The notes under the pieces were generated by a model. The model did not search any database. It saw only the letters and a program-made list of their open reading frames with translations, and had not been told where the DNA came from. Both the position numbers and the translations under genes were made by a program. Of a DNA stretch of 64,000 nt, positions 17,139 through 26,133 are shown piece by piece; within the stretch, counting starts at the first letter, position 1; each line of letters opens with the position of its first letter. The stretch is from positions 28,283 to 92,282 of the forward strand of contig DASRZQ010000161.1 in NCBI GenBank assembly GCA_035686205.1. Direction: 5' to 3'. Source of the stretch: CAIWTU01 sp035686205 (GTDB lineage Bacteria; Desulfobacterota; Desulfuromonadia; Geobacterales; Geobacteraceae).

Positions 17139-17966
17139 TTACTTTGGTACCTTGTCCCAGTGCTCTATTCCTATTGCAACGAAGCCTTCCCTGAGGTCAC
17201 GCAGTGCCGCCGCAAGAAGCGCCTCAATGGATGCCCGGTCGGACCCGACCGCGGTTAGGGTTATGTCGAGTTCCGGGGTTTCTCCGAGAGTCCTTGCCAG
17301 GGATTTGATGTAGACTTCGGGATGGGCGGGAACGACGCGGCTCAGTACGGGTTCCAGTATGGATTCGTCATTGCAGCGTACGGTGATTGCGCGCATGACG
17401 GATATGCCTTCGCTGAAAGTTTCCATGAGAAAAGGCCGCAGTGAACTGTTGAAGATGCCCTTCAGCTCCGAGGGCACGCCGGGCAGACTTATTATGGAGG
17501 TTTGCCCTGTCTTCAGCAGGACGCCGGGAGCCGTCCCGACGGGATTGTGCAGCGGAACCGCCCCTTCCGGGAGCCACGCCATTTTTTCCCTGGCCGGATT
17601 GAGGCCGCCCTGGGCCATGATCCCCCTGGCGAAAAATTCGTCGTAACTGTCCTTGACCATCTTCAGGGCGTTTTCATCCAGCCTTACCCCGACCCCTGTC
17701 CCCTTTGCGATTGCGGCAAGAGTAAGGTCATCGGCGGTAGGTCCGAGCCCCCCCGAAGTGAATATCACCCGGGGGCCGCGCTCCAAGGCCGATCGTATTT
17801 CGACCGCTATTACCTCAAGGTCGTCACGCAAAACGGTTGCCCTTGAAACATACCCTCCGAGGCTGTTGATTTCCCTGCAGAGCCAGCCGGTATTCGTATC
17901 CTGGATATCTCCGATCAGTATTTCATTGCCGATAATGAAAATTTCCAAAACGACCGGTTTTGTCAT
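17139..17966 (-). CDS. CinA N-terminal (MoaB/MogA-like) domain protein
   Basis: A 275-residue protein of the COG1058 type: a molybdopterin-binding-like fold with SGGLGPTADDLT at residues 71-82. It lacks the C-terminal nicotinamide-nucleotide amidohydrolase domain of full-length CinA (about 410 residues); stand-alone forms may have ADP-ribose pyrophosphatase activity. The ATG at 17966 has AAGGGG upstream; a GTG 27 bases earlier overlaps the previous gene. It is last in the hopanoid operon, 19 bases after the SMR gene, with no obvious functional link. Confidence 0.85.
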   Translation of the reverse strand: MTKPVVLEIFIIGNEILIGDIQDTNTGWLCREINSLGGYVSRATVLRDDLEVIAVEIRSALERGPRVIFTSGGLGPTADDLTLAAIAKGTGVGVRLDENALKMVKDSYDEFFARGIMAQGGLNPAREKMAWLPEGAVPLHNPVGTAPGVLLKTGQTSIISLPGVPSELKGIFNSSLRPFLMETFSEGISVMRAITVRCNDESILEPVLSRVVPAHPEVYIKSLARTLGETPELDITLTAVGSDRASIEALLAAALRDLREGFVAIGIEHWDKVPK

Positions 17967-17985
17967 ATTGCCCCTTGTGCGCGGA

Positions 17986-18366
17986 TCAAGCACCGCTGCT
18001 TTTGGTAATCAGGACTACCCCGACGCAGACGAGGACGGTTCCCGCCCAGCGCATCGGAGTGACGATCTCGCCCAGAAAATATTGAGAAAGAAAGGCAACC
18101 AGGACATAATTCAAAGCCTGCATGGGAAGCGCAACGGAAAGGTCCTCCCATGACAGAACCGCAAGCCACAGGAAAAAGAATACCGCAAGCATGGTCGTGC
18201 CCATGATGAGCTTGGGGCTGGTGAGCGCCTGGAAAGCCGCGTGGAGGATTCCTTTCAGGCTCATGGCCGAAACGTCGCCCAGTTCTTTCATTCCCTTCGT
18301 CAGCATAATGTCCCCGACGGTGCCCGCGGTAACCGCCAGCAACATGACTATTACTGTTTTAAACAT
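17986..18366 (-). CDS. Small four-helix DMT/SMR-type membrane protein (ArnE/F-like)
   Basis: A 126-residue protein with four membrane segments (about 3-22, 48-70, 76-96 and 103-122). Size and the LGEIVTPMRWAGTVLVCVGV ending resemble EmrE-like transporters and the ArnE/ArnF flippase subunits that move aminoarabinosyl-undecaprenyl phosphate. Its start overlaps the hpnK stop by eight bases, so they are translated together. A role in flipping an aminosugar hopanoid or another lipid is inference from this coupling; a drug exporter is the alternative. Confidence 0.75.
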   Translation of the reverse strand: MFKTVIVMLLAVTAGTVGDIMLTKGMKELGDVSAMSLKGILHAAFQALTSPKLIMGTTMLAVFFFLWLAVLSWEDLSVALPMQALNYVLVAFLSQYFLGEIVTPMRWAGTVLVCVGVVLITKSSGA

Positions 18367-19225
18367 ATGCTTTGCACTCTCCCCTGTAATTTCTCAGCCC
18401 TATGCCGAGCAACTTCAGTTTGTCCCTTATCCTTGGACTGGTCAACGCCTCCAGTTCCCGCTCATGCAGGTACTCCGGCATCAACTCCCGCAAAACACCG
18501 CACGGATAGCATCCCGGATGGAAATATATCTCCGTGGTCCCATCCACGAGACTGTCCAGCGCTCCAGACAGATACTCTTCGGTCATCCGGCCGGAATTGA
18601 GAAGACCCTTTACTTCAGCAGCGTAGGAAATGCCCAGTTTATCCAGACACGGACTGCACCGGCGGGCAAGGGAGGAAAAGATAAAGCCGTCCAGCATTTT
18701 GCCCGTCAACCTGCCCCTGTCGATGGCCAGGTTCGGCCACAGGTTTTCCCTGGTCAGCCTGAAGCTCGTTATCCCGTACTTCGGCATCAGTTGTTGAAGG
18801 ATGTCGAATACCACGGGATGCATGTGGATGTTCAGGTGTCCGTCGACGTGTGAAAGCGGGATCCCGGTTTCCAGAAACCCGAGGATCTGCGCCTCGATTT
18901 CGCGGCGAAGCTGGTCTCTGAGGGATTTTTCGAAGAAATATCTCATCCCGGCCTTTACCGGATTGGTGGTGAAATTCCCCTCCGCGTCGACAAGCCCGGG
19001 GATTTCCTCCGGAGGAAGGACCGAATGACCCTGTACCAGGGTAAGATGGAGCCCGACCTGGAGGCCTTTGTTCTGACCGGCAATGGAAACGGCCTGCTCC
19101 AGGGCGGCTCCGCCGACCATCAGCGAAGCGCTGGTGAGAATCCCTTCCCGGTAAGCGCTCAGGATCGCCCGGTTCGATCCTTCGCACAGGCCGAAGTCGT
19201 CAGCGTTTATTATCAGCTCTTTCAT
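18359..19225 (-). CDS. hpnK: Hopanoid N-acetylglucosaminyl-BHT deacetylase (HpnK, ChbG/YdjC family)
   Basis: A 288-residue YdjC-fold deacetylase. NADDFG at residues 7-12 and the metal-site histidines His60 (GLHLTL) and His126/His130 (HVDGHLN) are present. In Burkholderia HpnK removes the acetyl group from GlcNAc-bacteriohopanetetrol, giving glucosaminyl-BHT. The gene next to it, hpnJ, encodes the following step, which supports the specific name over generic ChbG. No strong Shine-Dalgarno precedes the ATG; it lies 28 bases after hpnJ. HpnI, the glycosyltransferase of the pathway, is not in the window. Confidence 0.88.
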   Translation of the reverse strand: MKELIINADDFGLCEGSNRAILSAYREGILTSASLMVGGAALEQAVSIAGQNKGLQVGLHLTLVQGHSVLPPEEIPGLVDAEGNFTTNPVKAGMRYFFEKSLRDQLRREIEAQILGFLETGIPLSHVDGHLNIHMHPVVFDILQQLMPKYGITSFRLTRENLWPNLAIDRGRLTGKMLDGFIFSSLARRCSPCLDKLGISYAAEVKGLLNSGRMTEEYLSGALDSLVDGTTEIYFHPGCYPCGVLRELMPEYLHERELEALTSPRIRDKLKLLGIGLRNYRGECKAYV

Positions 19226-19253
19226 GTTCGGATCGGACGATTTGAAGCAAAGT

Positions 19254-20675
19254 CTAACACTGCGCCTGCTTGCGCTTTTTCATGTAGGCCAGGTATTGTC
19301 TGCCTTCCTTCAGCATCTTCTTCCGTTCCTCTCCGTTGCTTATCATTTTCACGATACTGCGGAAGATGTATTTCGGACGGAAATAAAACTTGTTGTAGAA
19401 CAGCTCCACGGCGTTGAATATTTCCTTGTTGGAAAGATGCGGATAGTTGATCACGCAGGTCTGGTGGCCGGTTTCGTCAATAAATGAATCGGAAGAAATC
19501 CACCCTTCCTTTTTGCACAATTCGTAAAACTCGGTCCCGGGATAAGGGGAAGCGAGGGAAGCCTGGATGGAATTCAGGTCGAGACAGCGGGCAAACTCGA
19601 TTGTTTCCCTGATCGTTTCCCTGGTCTCACCCGGCAACCCCATGACAAAGGCGCCATGAACCGAAAGTCCCAGTTTTTTGCAGTTACGGGTAAATTCAAT
19701 GGCCTCCGCCTTGGTCACGCCCTTCTTGATATTTTTCAGTATCTGCTCGTTGCCGCTCTCGTAACCGACGACCACGTGCCTCAGACCCGCATCCCTCATG
19801 ATGCGCAGCGTTTCGTAATCGCAGTTCGCCCTGGCGTTGATGGTCCATGAAATGCCGAGGGGCTTGATTTTTTCCGCGACCGCCCGGGCATGGGCGCGGT
19901 CGGCGGTGAAGGTATCATCGTCAAACGATATTTCCCTTATCCCGGGGATGTTGTCGATAATCCATTTGACTTCCTGATATACGTTTTCCGGGCTCCTGGT
20001 GCGCATCTTCCTGCCGGAAAAGGTCTGCGGCCACAGGCAGTAGATGCATTTTGAGGGGCATCCCCGGCTGGAATAAATGGAAACATAGGGATGGAGAAAG
20101 TGGGGAATTATATATTCGTTTACCGGAAGATCACGCAAATAGACCTGGCTGGCAAAGGGAAGAGCGTCAAGGTCTTCGATGGGAGCTCGCTCCTTGGTAT
20201 TGACCACTTTACCGTCTCTTTTGAAACTGATCCCGTTGATCTCTTCCCACGGCCTTCCCTCGGCCAGTTCCTTGACGGAGTAATCGAATTCGCCGCGGCA
20301 GACAATATCGACGGCACCGTTTGCGACCGAAAGAGACTCCTCCGGGAGGATCGTGACGTGGGGACCGGTAAAGACGGTAATGGTGGATGGCTTCTGCTCC
20401 TTTATCCTGCGTGCCGTTTCTATGTCGATGCGAAGAGTCGGCGTGGAGGTATACATGACTACCATATCGTAATCCAGTGCGATTTTCAGGCAATCGTCCA
20501 GGTTCAGCCTCTGCACCGGTGCATCGACAACCCGGCTGCCTTCAATCATGCCGGCAGGGAAACAGAGCCAGGTCGGATACCAGAAGGAAGTGACTTCGCG
20601 CGACGCCTGATACCGCGCCCCGGCGCCGCCGTCAAAGTCTTCGAAGGTGGGAGGATTAAGAAATAACGGTTTCAT
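19254..20675 (-). CDS. hpnJ: Hopanoid-associated radical SAM protein HpnJ
   Basis: A 473-residue B12-binding-domain radical SAM protein. The N-terminal 170 residues form the cobalamin-type Rossmann domain (PHVTILPEES region) and the radical SAM cluster is Cys206-x3-Cys210-x2-Cys213 (RGCPSKCIYC). HpnJ is needed to convert glucosaminyl-BHT to BHT cyclitol ether. The ATG at 20675 has AGGAG six bases upstream and a promoter about 50 bases further. It heads the hpnJ-hpnK-SMR-cinA operon. Confidence 0.9.
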   Translation of the reverse strand: MKPLFLNPPTFEDFDGGAGARYQASREVTSFWYPTWLCFPAGMIEGSRVVDAPVQRLNLDDCLKIALDYDMVVMYTSTPTLRIDIETARRIKEQKPSTITVFTGPHVTILPEESLSVANGAVDIVCRGEFDYSVKELAEGRPWEEINGISFKRDGKVVNTKERAPIEDLDALPFASQVYLRDLPVNEYIIPHFLHPYVSIYSSRGCPSKCIYCLWPQTFSGRKMRTRSPENVYQEVKWIIDNIPGIREISFDDDTFTADRAHARAVAEKIKPLGISWTINARANCDYETLRIMRDAGLRHVVVGYESGNEQILKNIKKGVTKAEAIEFTRNCKKLGLSVHGAFVMGLPGETRETIRETIEFARCLDLNSIQASLASPYPGTEFYELCKKEGWISSDSFIDETGHQTCVINYPHLSNKEIFNAVELFYNKFYFRPKYIFRSIVKMISNGEERKKMLKEGRQYLAYMKKRKQAQC

Positions 20676-20720
20676 CCAGAACTCCTGTCGTACTATTCTT
20701 GTATGCAAAATCAACCTGTT

Positions 20721-20749
20721 ACCATATAGACAGGAACATGTTTTGTCAA
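20721..20749 (-). promoter_or_regulatory. Probable sigma-70 promoter of hpnJ
   Basis: TTGACA (20744-20749), 17 bases, TATGGT (20721-20726) on the minus strand. The spacer contains the palindrome AACATGTT. It lies in the 309-base gap between divergent hpnJ and hpnG; no other gene is seen there. Confidence 0.6.
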
Positions 20750-20984
20750 GGATGAACTGCCCGTCTGTTCAGATTCCGGAATGCCGGTTTTTACAGTCCG
20801 GACGAGATTTCCGGCAGGGTTTTCACAACCTTCCGGCTTCCGGATACCGAATCGTCCATGCCCGCGGCCGAAGCAAAAAAAACTATGTGGAACCAACTGT
20901 GAAATGCCGTTCTGCACCGTTCGGATGTTGAAGAAAAACGGTTTCTCTGGTACATTTCATCAACTCATAACAACAGGCATCCAT

Positions 20985-21779
20985 ATGGAACACAAAATCG
21001 TCGGACTCATCGCGGCCATGCCCGGTGAGATCAGACCGCTGCTCAAAATTGCCGGGAAATACTCGAAAACGAAGATCGGGGAATTCAACCTGTACAGCTT
21101 CAGTGTCAAGGGAAGGGAGTGCAGGCTCTTGGAATCCGGCATCGGCATCAGGAGGGCCGCGAGGGCCGCGCAAACCCTTATATCCGATGTCAGGCCCGGT
21201 CTGATCATTTCATTCGGTTTCGGCGGAGCGGTTCTGCCCGGAATGGCCGCGGGCGACCTGGCAGTTGCGGAAAGAACCTCTTTATGGCGGGAAACATCTT
21301 CCGATATCGGTGAGACAATTGAGTTATCAATTCCGGCAAGTGTTTTGCCGACATTGAAAAACATCGGCATCAAATTGGGATTTTCAGCCAGACAGGCTGA
21401 TTTTATCACCTCCGGCAACATCCTCAACAAAAAGGAATTAACCGGATTTCTGCCGGGTTACGCGACAAATCCGGTTCTGGACATGGAAACATGGGCAATT
21501 GTCAGGGAAACAATCGCGGGAAATATCCCGCTACTGGCAATACGCGCCGTCAGCGATGCGGCGGATGAAGAACTCGACTTCAGCCTCGACCTGTTCACGG
21601 ACCACGAAATGAACATCCGTATATCCAGGATATTACTGGCAATTGCCCGGAAGCCGGGACTATTGCCGCAGCTGATACGGTTGGCCGGAAATTCCAGGGT
21701 AGCGGGAAGAAACCTTGCTTTTGCCTTGCGAGGACTTTTGGAAAACGACTCTCTGACAGGCGCACAAATCCGTCAATGA
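20985..21779 (+). CDS. hpnG: Hopanoid-associated phosphorylase HpnG
   Basis: A 264-residue nucleoside phosphorylase-fold protein. SGIG (51-54), SFGFGGAVLPGMAAGDL (76-92), VLDMETWAI and RAVSDAADEE are the family's ribose- and base-binding stretches, the Asp of SDAAD being the likely general acid. HpnG removes adenine from adenosylhopane to give a ribosyl-hopane, an early side-chain step. The start is the ATG matching other HpnG N-termini (MEHKIVGLIAAMPGE); an upstream in-frame reading of 68 residues has no similarity. Divergent from hpnJ. Confidence 0.85.
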   Translation: MEHKIVGLIAAMPGEIRPLLKIAGKYSKTKIGEFNLYSFSVKGRECRLLESGIGIRRAARAAQTLISDVRPGLIISFGFGGAVLPGMAAGDLAVAERTSLWRETSSDIGETIELSIPASVLPTLKNIGIKLGFSARQADFITSGNILNKKELTGFLPGYATNPVLDMETWAIVRETIAGNIPLLAIRAVSDAADEELDFSLDLFTDHEMNIRISRILLAIARKPGLLPQLIRLAGNSRVAGRNLAFALRGLLENDSLTGAQIRQ

Positions 21780-21826
21780 ATTGTCGATGCAAACCCGGAC
21801 GGGACGTCAATTTGCCCCATCCGTAA

Positions 21827-24694
21827 TCACTCTTTCCTGTTAAGTACCTCGCGAACTTTTTTCAGCAGATCGTCGGGGTCTACCGGTTTGGTCAGGAGAT
21901 CCCCCCTTTCATGCATAACCTCGGCATCATTCAAATCGTCCGCCGGGTAGCCGCTCAGGAATAATGCCTTTATTCCGGGTCTTGCCTTGGTTATGGCATC
22001 ATAAACCTTTCTCCCGCCAAGCTTGGGCATGATCACATCCAGGACAAGAATGTCGATTTCACCTCTGAGCCCGGCAAACGCCTCAAGCGCTTCCTCACCG
22101 TCGGTCGCTAAAACCAGGGTGTAACCCGCGGCTTCAAGCAGTGTCCTGTGGAAATCCCGGACTTCAGGATCGTCCTCGGCCAGAAGTATTGTTTCAGTGC
22201 CGCCAACGGGGGGGGTGTCATCTTTAATATCAATTTCGTCCTCGTTTACGTCCACAAGCGGCAGACATATCCTTACGGAAGTTCCCCTCGACGGCCCTGA
22301 ATCGACGAAAATGCTGCCGTTATGCTGTTTCACGATGCCGTAAACGATAGACAGGCCCAACCCCGTACCTTTGCCCACTTCCTTGGTAGTGAAAAACGGC
22401 TCAAAAATCTTCTTTTTTGTCTCTTCATTCATGCCGCACCCGGTATCACTTACCGTTATACAGGCGCAATCTCCCTGTGTCCCGGTTCCATGCAAGTGCC
22501 GGCTCACTGCGCCGACAGCCGTTTTCGACGTGGTAATGGAAATAATTCCGGTCCCGGGCATGGCATCCCTGGCATTGGTAACGAGATTAATCAGTGACTG
22601 TTCGATCTTGCCTCTGTCGGCCATGACGAATAATTTTCCCGGAAAAATTTCCAGTCGCAGTTCCAGGGTCTCCCTGATGAGTCTCCTGAGCATTTTCTCC
22701 AGCTGCGTTACAATCTGGTTCAGATTAACCGCTTTCTGCACCATAACCTGATCCCTGCTGAAAGTCAGAAGGGCCTGGGTCAGTTCGGCGGCTCTTTCCG
22801 CCGAAGCCCGTATGTGTCCAACATAGTTCCTCAAAAGGTCGTTCTCGGCTGTCTTCAACATTATCAGATGACTGAAGCCGATGATGGCTGTAAGGATGTT
22901 ATTGAAGTCGTGCGCAACCCCGCCGGCAAGCTGCCCTATTGCTTCCATTTTCTGCGCCTGGTACAGCTGCATCTCCAGGTTTTTTCTCTCGGTGATATCG
23001 GTATGCGTCCCGATAAACCGTACCGGTTTACCGTCTTCCGTTCTGGATATGACCTTGCCCCTGGCAAGAATCCATTTGAAGGAACCGTCCTTGCACCGGA
23101 TCCGGTATTCCGCGGAGTAATGGGGCGTTACCGCCCGGAAGTGCTTTCTCAGGGCTTCTTTTACGAGCGGATAATCCTCCGGATGAACCCGCTCCGACCA
23201 TTCTTCCACGTTGGCGCCGATTTCCTCATCGCGGAAGCCCAGCATTTCCTTCCACTGGCGCGAGAAATAAACCTCGCCGGTCTGCAGGTTCCGGTCCCAG
23301 ACCCCATCATTGCTCCCCTCGATTGCGAATTCCCACCTTTCCTCGCTTTGACGCAAAGCCTCCTCGGAACGTCTGTGGTCAGTAATGTCAATATTGACGC
23401 CCATGATGCCCAAAATGGTATCTTCATGGACAATCGGCGCCAGAATTTTGTAAAACAGGCGTTTTTCTCCACGGACGAGATGTTCGGTTTCCTTCTTCAC
23501 AACCTCGCCGGCAAAGGCCTTACGATTATCCTCCATCCACATTTCCAGTACTTCCCGGGATGGCGCCCATTCCTGTGGCCGTTTCCCGACAATATTCCCC
23601 CATATCTCGCGATCTATGGAATTCTGCATGAAGTATTGGCCGTCGGGGCCGATGGCCCATAACCCGAACGGCAGGTTGTCCATAAGAGCCCTGAGATGCG
23701 CCGCCTGTGTCTTTATTTGGTCTTCGGCACTTATCCTGTCGGAGATATCCCGTACTGCCGCCAGCAGCATCGGTTTTCCTTCAAGCTCGAACTGGTTGAG
23801 CGAGATGGCCGTGTATAAAAGCGTGCCGTCCGGCAGCCGAAATTGCCATTCGAAGTACTGCGGATCACCCTGCAAGGCGGATGCGAGGATATCGCGCGAC
23901 TTTTCTCCCGATTTCCGTCCGTCCGGCTGAAACGGGGGTGAAAAGGAAGTCGGCTTGTCGCGAAGGAGCTTTTCCCTGCTGCAGCGGAACAGTTCGATTG
24001 CGGAACGATTGCAGTCAATGAAATTGGTATCTGCGTCAATAATAAAAAAAGAGTCACGGGCATTTTCAAAGATTGCCCGGAATTTCTGCTCGGTTCGTTT
24101 GCGTTCCGTAATGTCAACGAGAGTTACCAAGATGCCGTCTATTCCCCCTTCCGTGGTCCGATAGGGAAGAACTCGCATGATGTAGCATTTTTCACTTTCC
24201 GGGACTTTAACCTCCCGTTCCATCTGAATCAGTTCTTCAAGGACCTTATTTGCATCGCCGGGGAAATCATGCCAGTCAATCTTTCCCGCCTGGATTTGAA
24301 AGGCTCGTCCGATGTCGGATGGCGTCAAACCGAAATTGGCAGCCATTGATGGGGTAAATCGCTTGATATTGAGTTGCCGGTCGAGGAATGCCGTCGCAAT
24401 CTGAGAAGCGCTCAACACGTACTCCATGTCGCTGTTTGCCTGGTTTAATTCCTTTACCTTGTTCCGGAGTTCCGCTTTGACGGTTGCAAGTTCCTCGCTG
24501 AGGGCCTTCAGTTCTATATTGGCGGATTGAAATTCTTCATTCGCGGATACAGGCTCTTTATTGGCCGACATCAGGCCATCATTTGAAGCCTCCGGTTGCT
24601 CATCAGGTAAGGCCGGGTCCTGCAGGTCCTGAATCCCTCCGGGAAATGCTCCAATGTCATTAATAACTGACGATCCACATAATGTAGGCCCCAT
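21827..24694 (-). CDS. Multi-PAS hybrid histidine kinase with C-terminal receiver
   Basis: A 955-residue soluble sensor kinase. Order: coiled coil (about 40-90), PAS (90-195), PAS (204-320), PAS (333-440), PAS_3 type (452-570), HisKA with His595 (GGVAHDFNN), HATPase with N-box NLVTNARDA (703-711), DTGCGM (750-755) and GKGTGLGLS (774-782), then a receiver with Asp886 (VLDVIMP). There are no membrane segments. The coiled coil and first PAS (SANEEFQSANIELKALSEEL, FLDRQLNIKRFTP) resemble the middle of CheB-CheR-PAS fusion proteins. GGAGGGG precedes the ATG at 24694; a longer start to 24808 is possible but has no ribosome site. Confidence 0.9.
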   Translation of the reverse strand: MGPTLCGSSVINDIGAFPGGIQDLQDPALPDEQPEASNDGLMSANKEPVSANEEFQSANIELKALSEELATVKAELRNKVKELNQANSDMEYVLSASQIATAFLDRQLNIKRFTPSMAANFGLTPSDIGRAFQIQAGKIDWHDFPGDANKVLEELIQMEREVKVPESEKCYIMRVLPYRTTEGGIDGILVTLVDITERKRTEQKFRAIFENARDSFFIIDADTNFIDCNRSAIELFRCSREKLLRDKPTSFSPPFQPDGRKSGEKSRDILASALQGDPQYFEWQFRLPDGTLLYTAISLNQFELEGKPMLLAAVRDISDRISAEDQIKTQAAHLRALMDNLPFGLWAIGPDGQYFMQNSIDREIWGNIVGKRPQEWAPSREVLEMWMEDNRKAFAGEVVKKETEHLVRGEKRLFYKILAPIVHEDTILGIMGVNIDITDHRRSEEALRQSEERWEFAIEGSNDGVWDRNLQTGEVYFSRQWKEMLGFRDEEIGANVEEWSERVHPEDYPLVKEALRKHFRAVTPHYSAEYRIRCKDGSFKWILARGKVISRTEDGKPVRFIGTHTDITERKNLEMQLYQAQKMEAIGQLAGGVAHDFNNILTAIIGFSHLIMLKTAENDLLRNYVGHIRASAERAAELTQALLTFSRDQVMVQKAVNLNQIVTQLEKMLRRLIRETLELRLEIFPGKLFVMADRGKIEQSLINLVTNARDAMPGTGIISITTSKTAVGAVSRHLHGTGTQGDCACITVSDTGCGMNEETKKKIFEPFFTTKEVGKGTGLGLSIVYGIVKQHNGSIFVDSGPSRGTSVRICLPLVDVNEDEIDIKDDTPPVGGTETILLAEDDPEVRDFHRTLLEAAGYTLVLATDGEEALEAFAGLRGEIDILVLDVIMPKLGGRKVYDAITKARPGIKALFLSGYPADDLNDAEVMHERGDLLTKPVDPDDLLKKVREVLNRKE

Positions 24695-25170
24695 ATTTCC
24701 CCTCCAACATCCCGACCCGATTGCCAAAAGTTCAGATACATGAAAAAATCCCCGACACTGGCGATTCGGCGCGGTGCAACGTTTCAGGATTATTCTTCCG
24801 ATCCTCAAGGCAGTGAAAGATTTTGCTTTTTAATTCTCCTGAACGGAGATATCAACGACATGCCGTCTATTAATTTCAGAGACGAAAAAAGCCGCCTGAT
24901 AAGCACTAAGCTGATCAAAGCGGCCTGTTTGTTGCCTTTCTGATTCATGACAGAAACTCATTCGTCCCCCATCGTGAATGCAAAACTCATACTTTAGTAT
25001 CTATTTTGGTCAAAATACTCTCACGAACCCTCAAAGTCAAGAATTTACAAATTTTCAAAGCCATCAATCAGAATAAAAAATCAAAAAATATTTTTAATAT
25101 GGATAAAAGCGATTCAAATGAAACATCACGGAACAAGGAAGAGATTTTGTCAATCCGAGTTAATGCCGGG
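24695..25170. other. 476-base gene-free gap
   Basis: This lies upstream of the sensor kinase and downstream of the carotenoid-type gene, both on the minus strand. It holds the terminator at 24885-24924 and A+T-rich sequence. Open frames in it are short and lack ribosome sites. I could not place a convincing kinase promoter. Confidence 0.5.
24885..24924 (-). terminator. Intrinsic terminator
   Basis: On the minus strand GCCGCTTTGATCAG pairs imperfectly with the segment ending CAGGCGGC, followed by six T residues. It would end transcripts from the carotenoid-type gene about 250 bases after its stop. Confidence 0.65.
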
Positions 25171-26043
25171 TTACGATTGAAGCTTTATTCCGGAAACCGG
25201 AGAATGCGGGAAATCACTCAAATGTTCCGATAGCTCCTCCCTTGCATACCGGTTCGCCCTCCGCTTCAGAAGCACCACCGAAATTGAAATGGGAAGAATA
25301 AAGATTAGTAACCCCGTCAAGGCCAGTAATTTCTCCCCGATCATATACGTAATGGTCAGATTGAAAACCAGTACCGACAGGTAAAGGAATGGTCCGAGAA
25401 GCGATCTGAAAGGAAGTTTTTTCATTCCGGAAGGGATCCTCGACTTCCGTCCGACCACGGTATCAATTATCTGCACCGCCAGCACAAGGGCGGCGCTTAC
25501 CAGCCACCAGCCCAGGTAATTGGACAAGGGCACTCCGAAATGCACTCCCGCTTCCCTGTATCCGTATATCTGGCCGAGAAACCACCTGTGTCCCTGCAGC
25601 GCAACCGGGTCCACAACAATATCAAGAAACACCTGAAGCAATGATCCCAGAAATAATACTGACAGCGACTTGCGGATACGCCGCGTTTCCAGCGTCATGA
25701 AGTCCCATCGCCAGGTTTTTATCGGCGACACGACAAGAAGAGCCGTGGTGTAGCTGCAATAGGCCATAAAAACATATGAGAGCGAATCGAAAAACGGCAC
25801 CCCGGCGACAAAGAGTTCCTTTTGCCTGGTGGTTTCGGTATAGTAATACCACCCATAAGGAAAACCGTTATGGACTGAACTGTATTCCGACACAAAAGCG
25901 ATAAGGTAGCCGATAACGGTGAATATAACGGTTTTACGCCATCCGAGATGCAGGATGGCCGTAACCAGGTACACAGCAAGGAACGCAAACACGTAAGGTC
26001 GCATCGTTACGGTACCCGCAAGCAAGCGCAAAAATTCACTCAT
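25171..26043 (-). CDS. Carotenoid biosynthesis protein, DUF422 (CruF-like)
   Basis: A 290-residue protein with about seven membrane segments. The pattern SEYSSVHNGFPYGWYYY and VPFFDSLSYVFMAYCSY in the first half and FLDIVVDPVALQGHRWFLGQ in the middle identify the DUF422 family, which includes CruF 1',2'-hydratases of carotenoids. No other carotenoid gene is in the window, so the substrate could be another isoprenoid. GGGGGGAATC precedes the ATG. It follows mlaD on the same strand, but a terminator lies between them. Confidence 0.75.
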   Translation of the reverse strand: MSEFLRLLAGTVTMRPYVFAFLAVYLVTAILHLGWRKTVIFTVIGYLIAFVSEYSSVHNGFPYGWYYYTETTRQKELFVAGVPFFDSLSYVFMAYCSYTTALLVVSPIKTWRWDFMTLETRRIRKSLSVLFLGSLLQVFLDIVVDPVALQGHRWFLGQIYGYREAGVHFGVPLSNYLGWWLVSAALVLAVQIIDTVVGRKSRIPSGMKKLPFRSLLGPFLYLSVLVFNLTITYMIGEKLLALTGLLIFILPISISVVLLKRRANRYAREELSEHLSDFPHSPVSGIKLQS

Positions 26044-26056
26044 GATTCCCCCCTGT

Positions 26057-26086
26057 AAAAAAATGGCGCGACTTTCGCCGCGCCAT
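26057..26086 (-). terminator. Intrinsic terminator after mlaD
   Basis: ATGGCGCG pairs with CGCGCCAT (26063-26070 with 26079-26086), followed on the minus strand by seven T residues, 47 bases after the mlaD stop. Confidence 0.8.
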
Positions 26087-26133
26087 CGGATCCGGCCCGA
26101 AACCTCAAGAACTTGTCCTGCTTCACTCCATGA

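Noticed and set aside
22814..23662. 282-codon plus-strand frame opposite the sensor kinase
   Set aside because: PAS domains are encoded on the minus strand; the antisense product is not conserved-looking.
25006..25233. 75-codon basic plus-strand frame
   Set aside because: It lies in A+T-rich sequence and overlaps the end of the carotenoid-type gene, with no ribosome site or family likeness.
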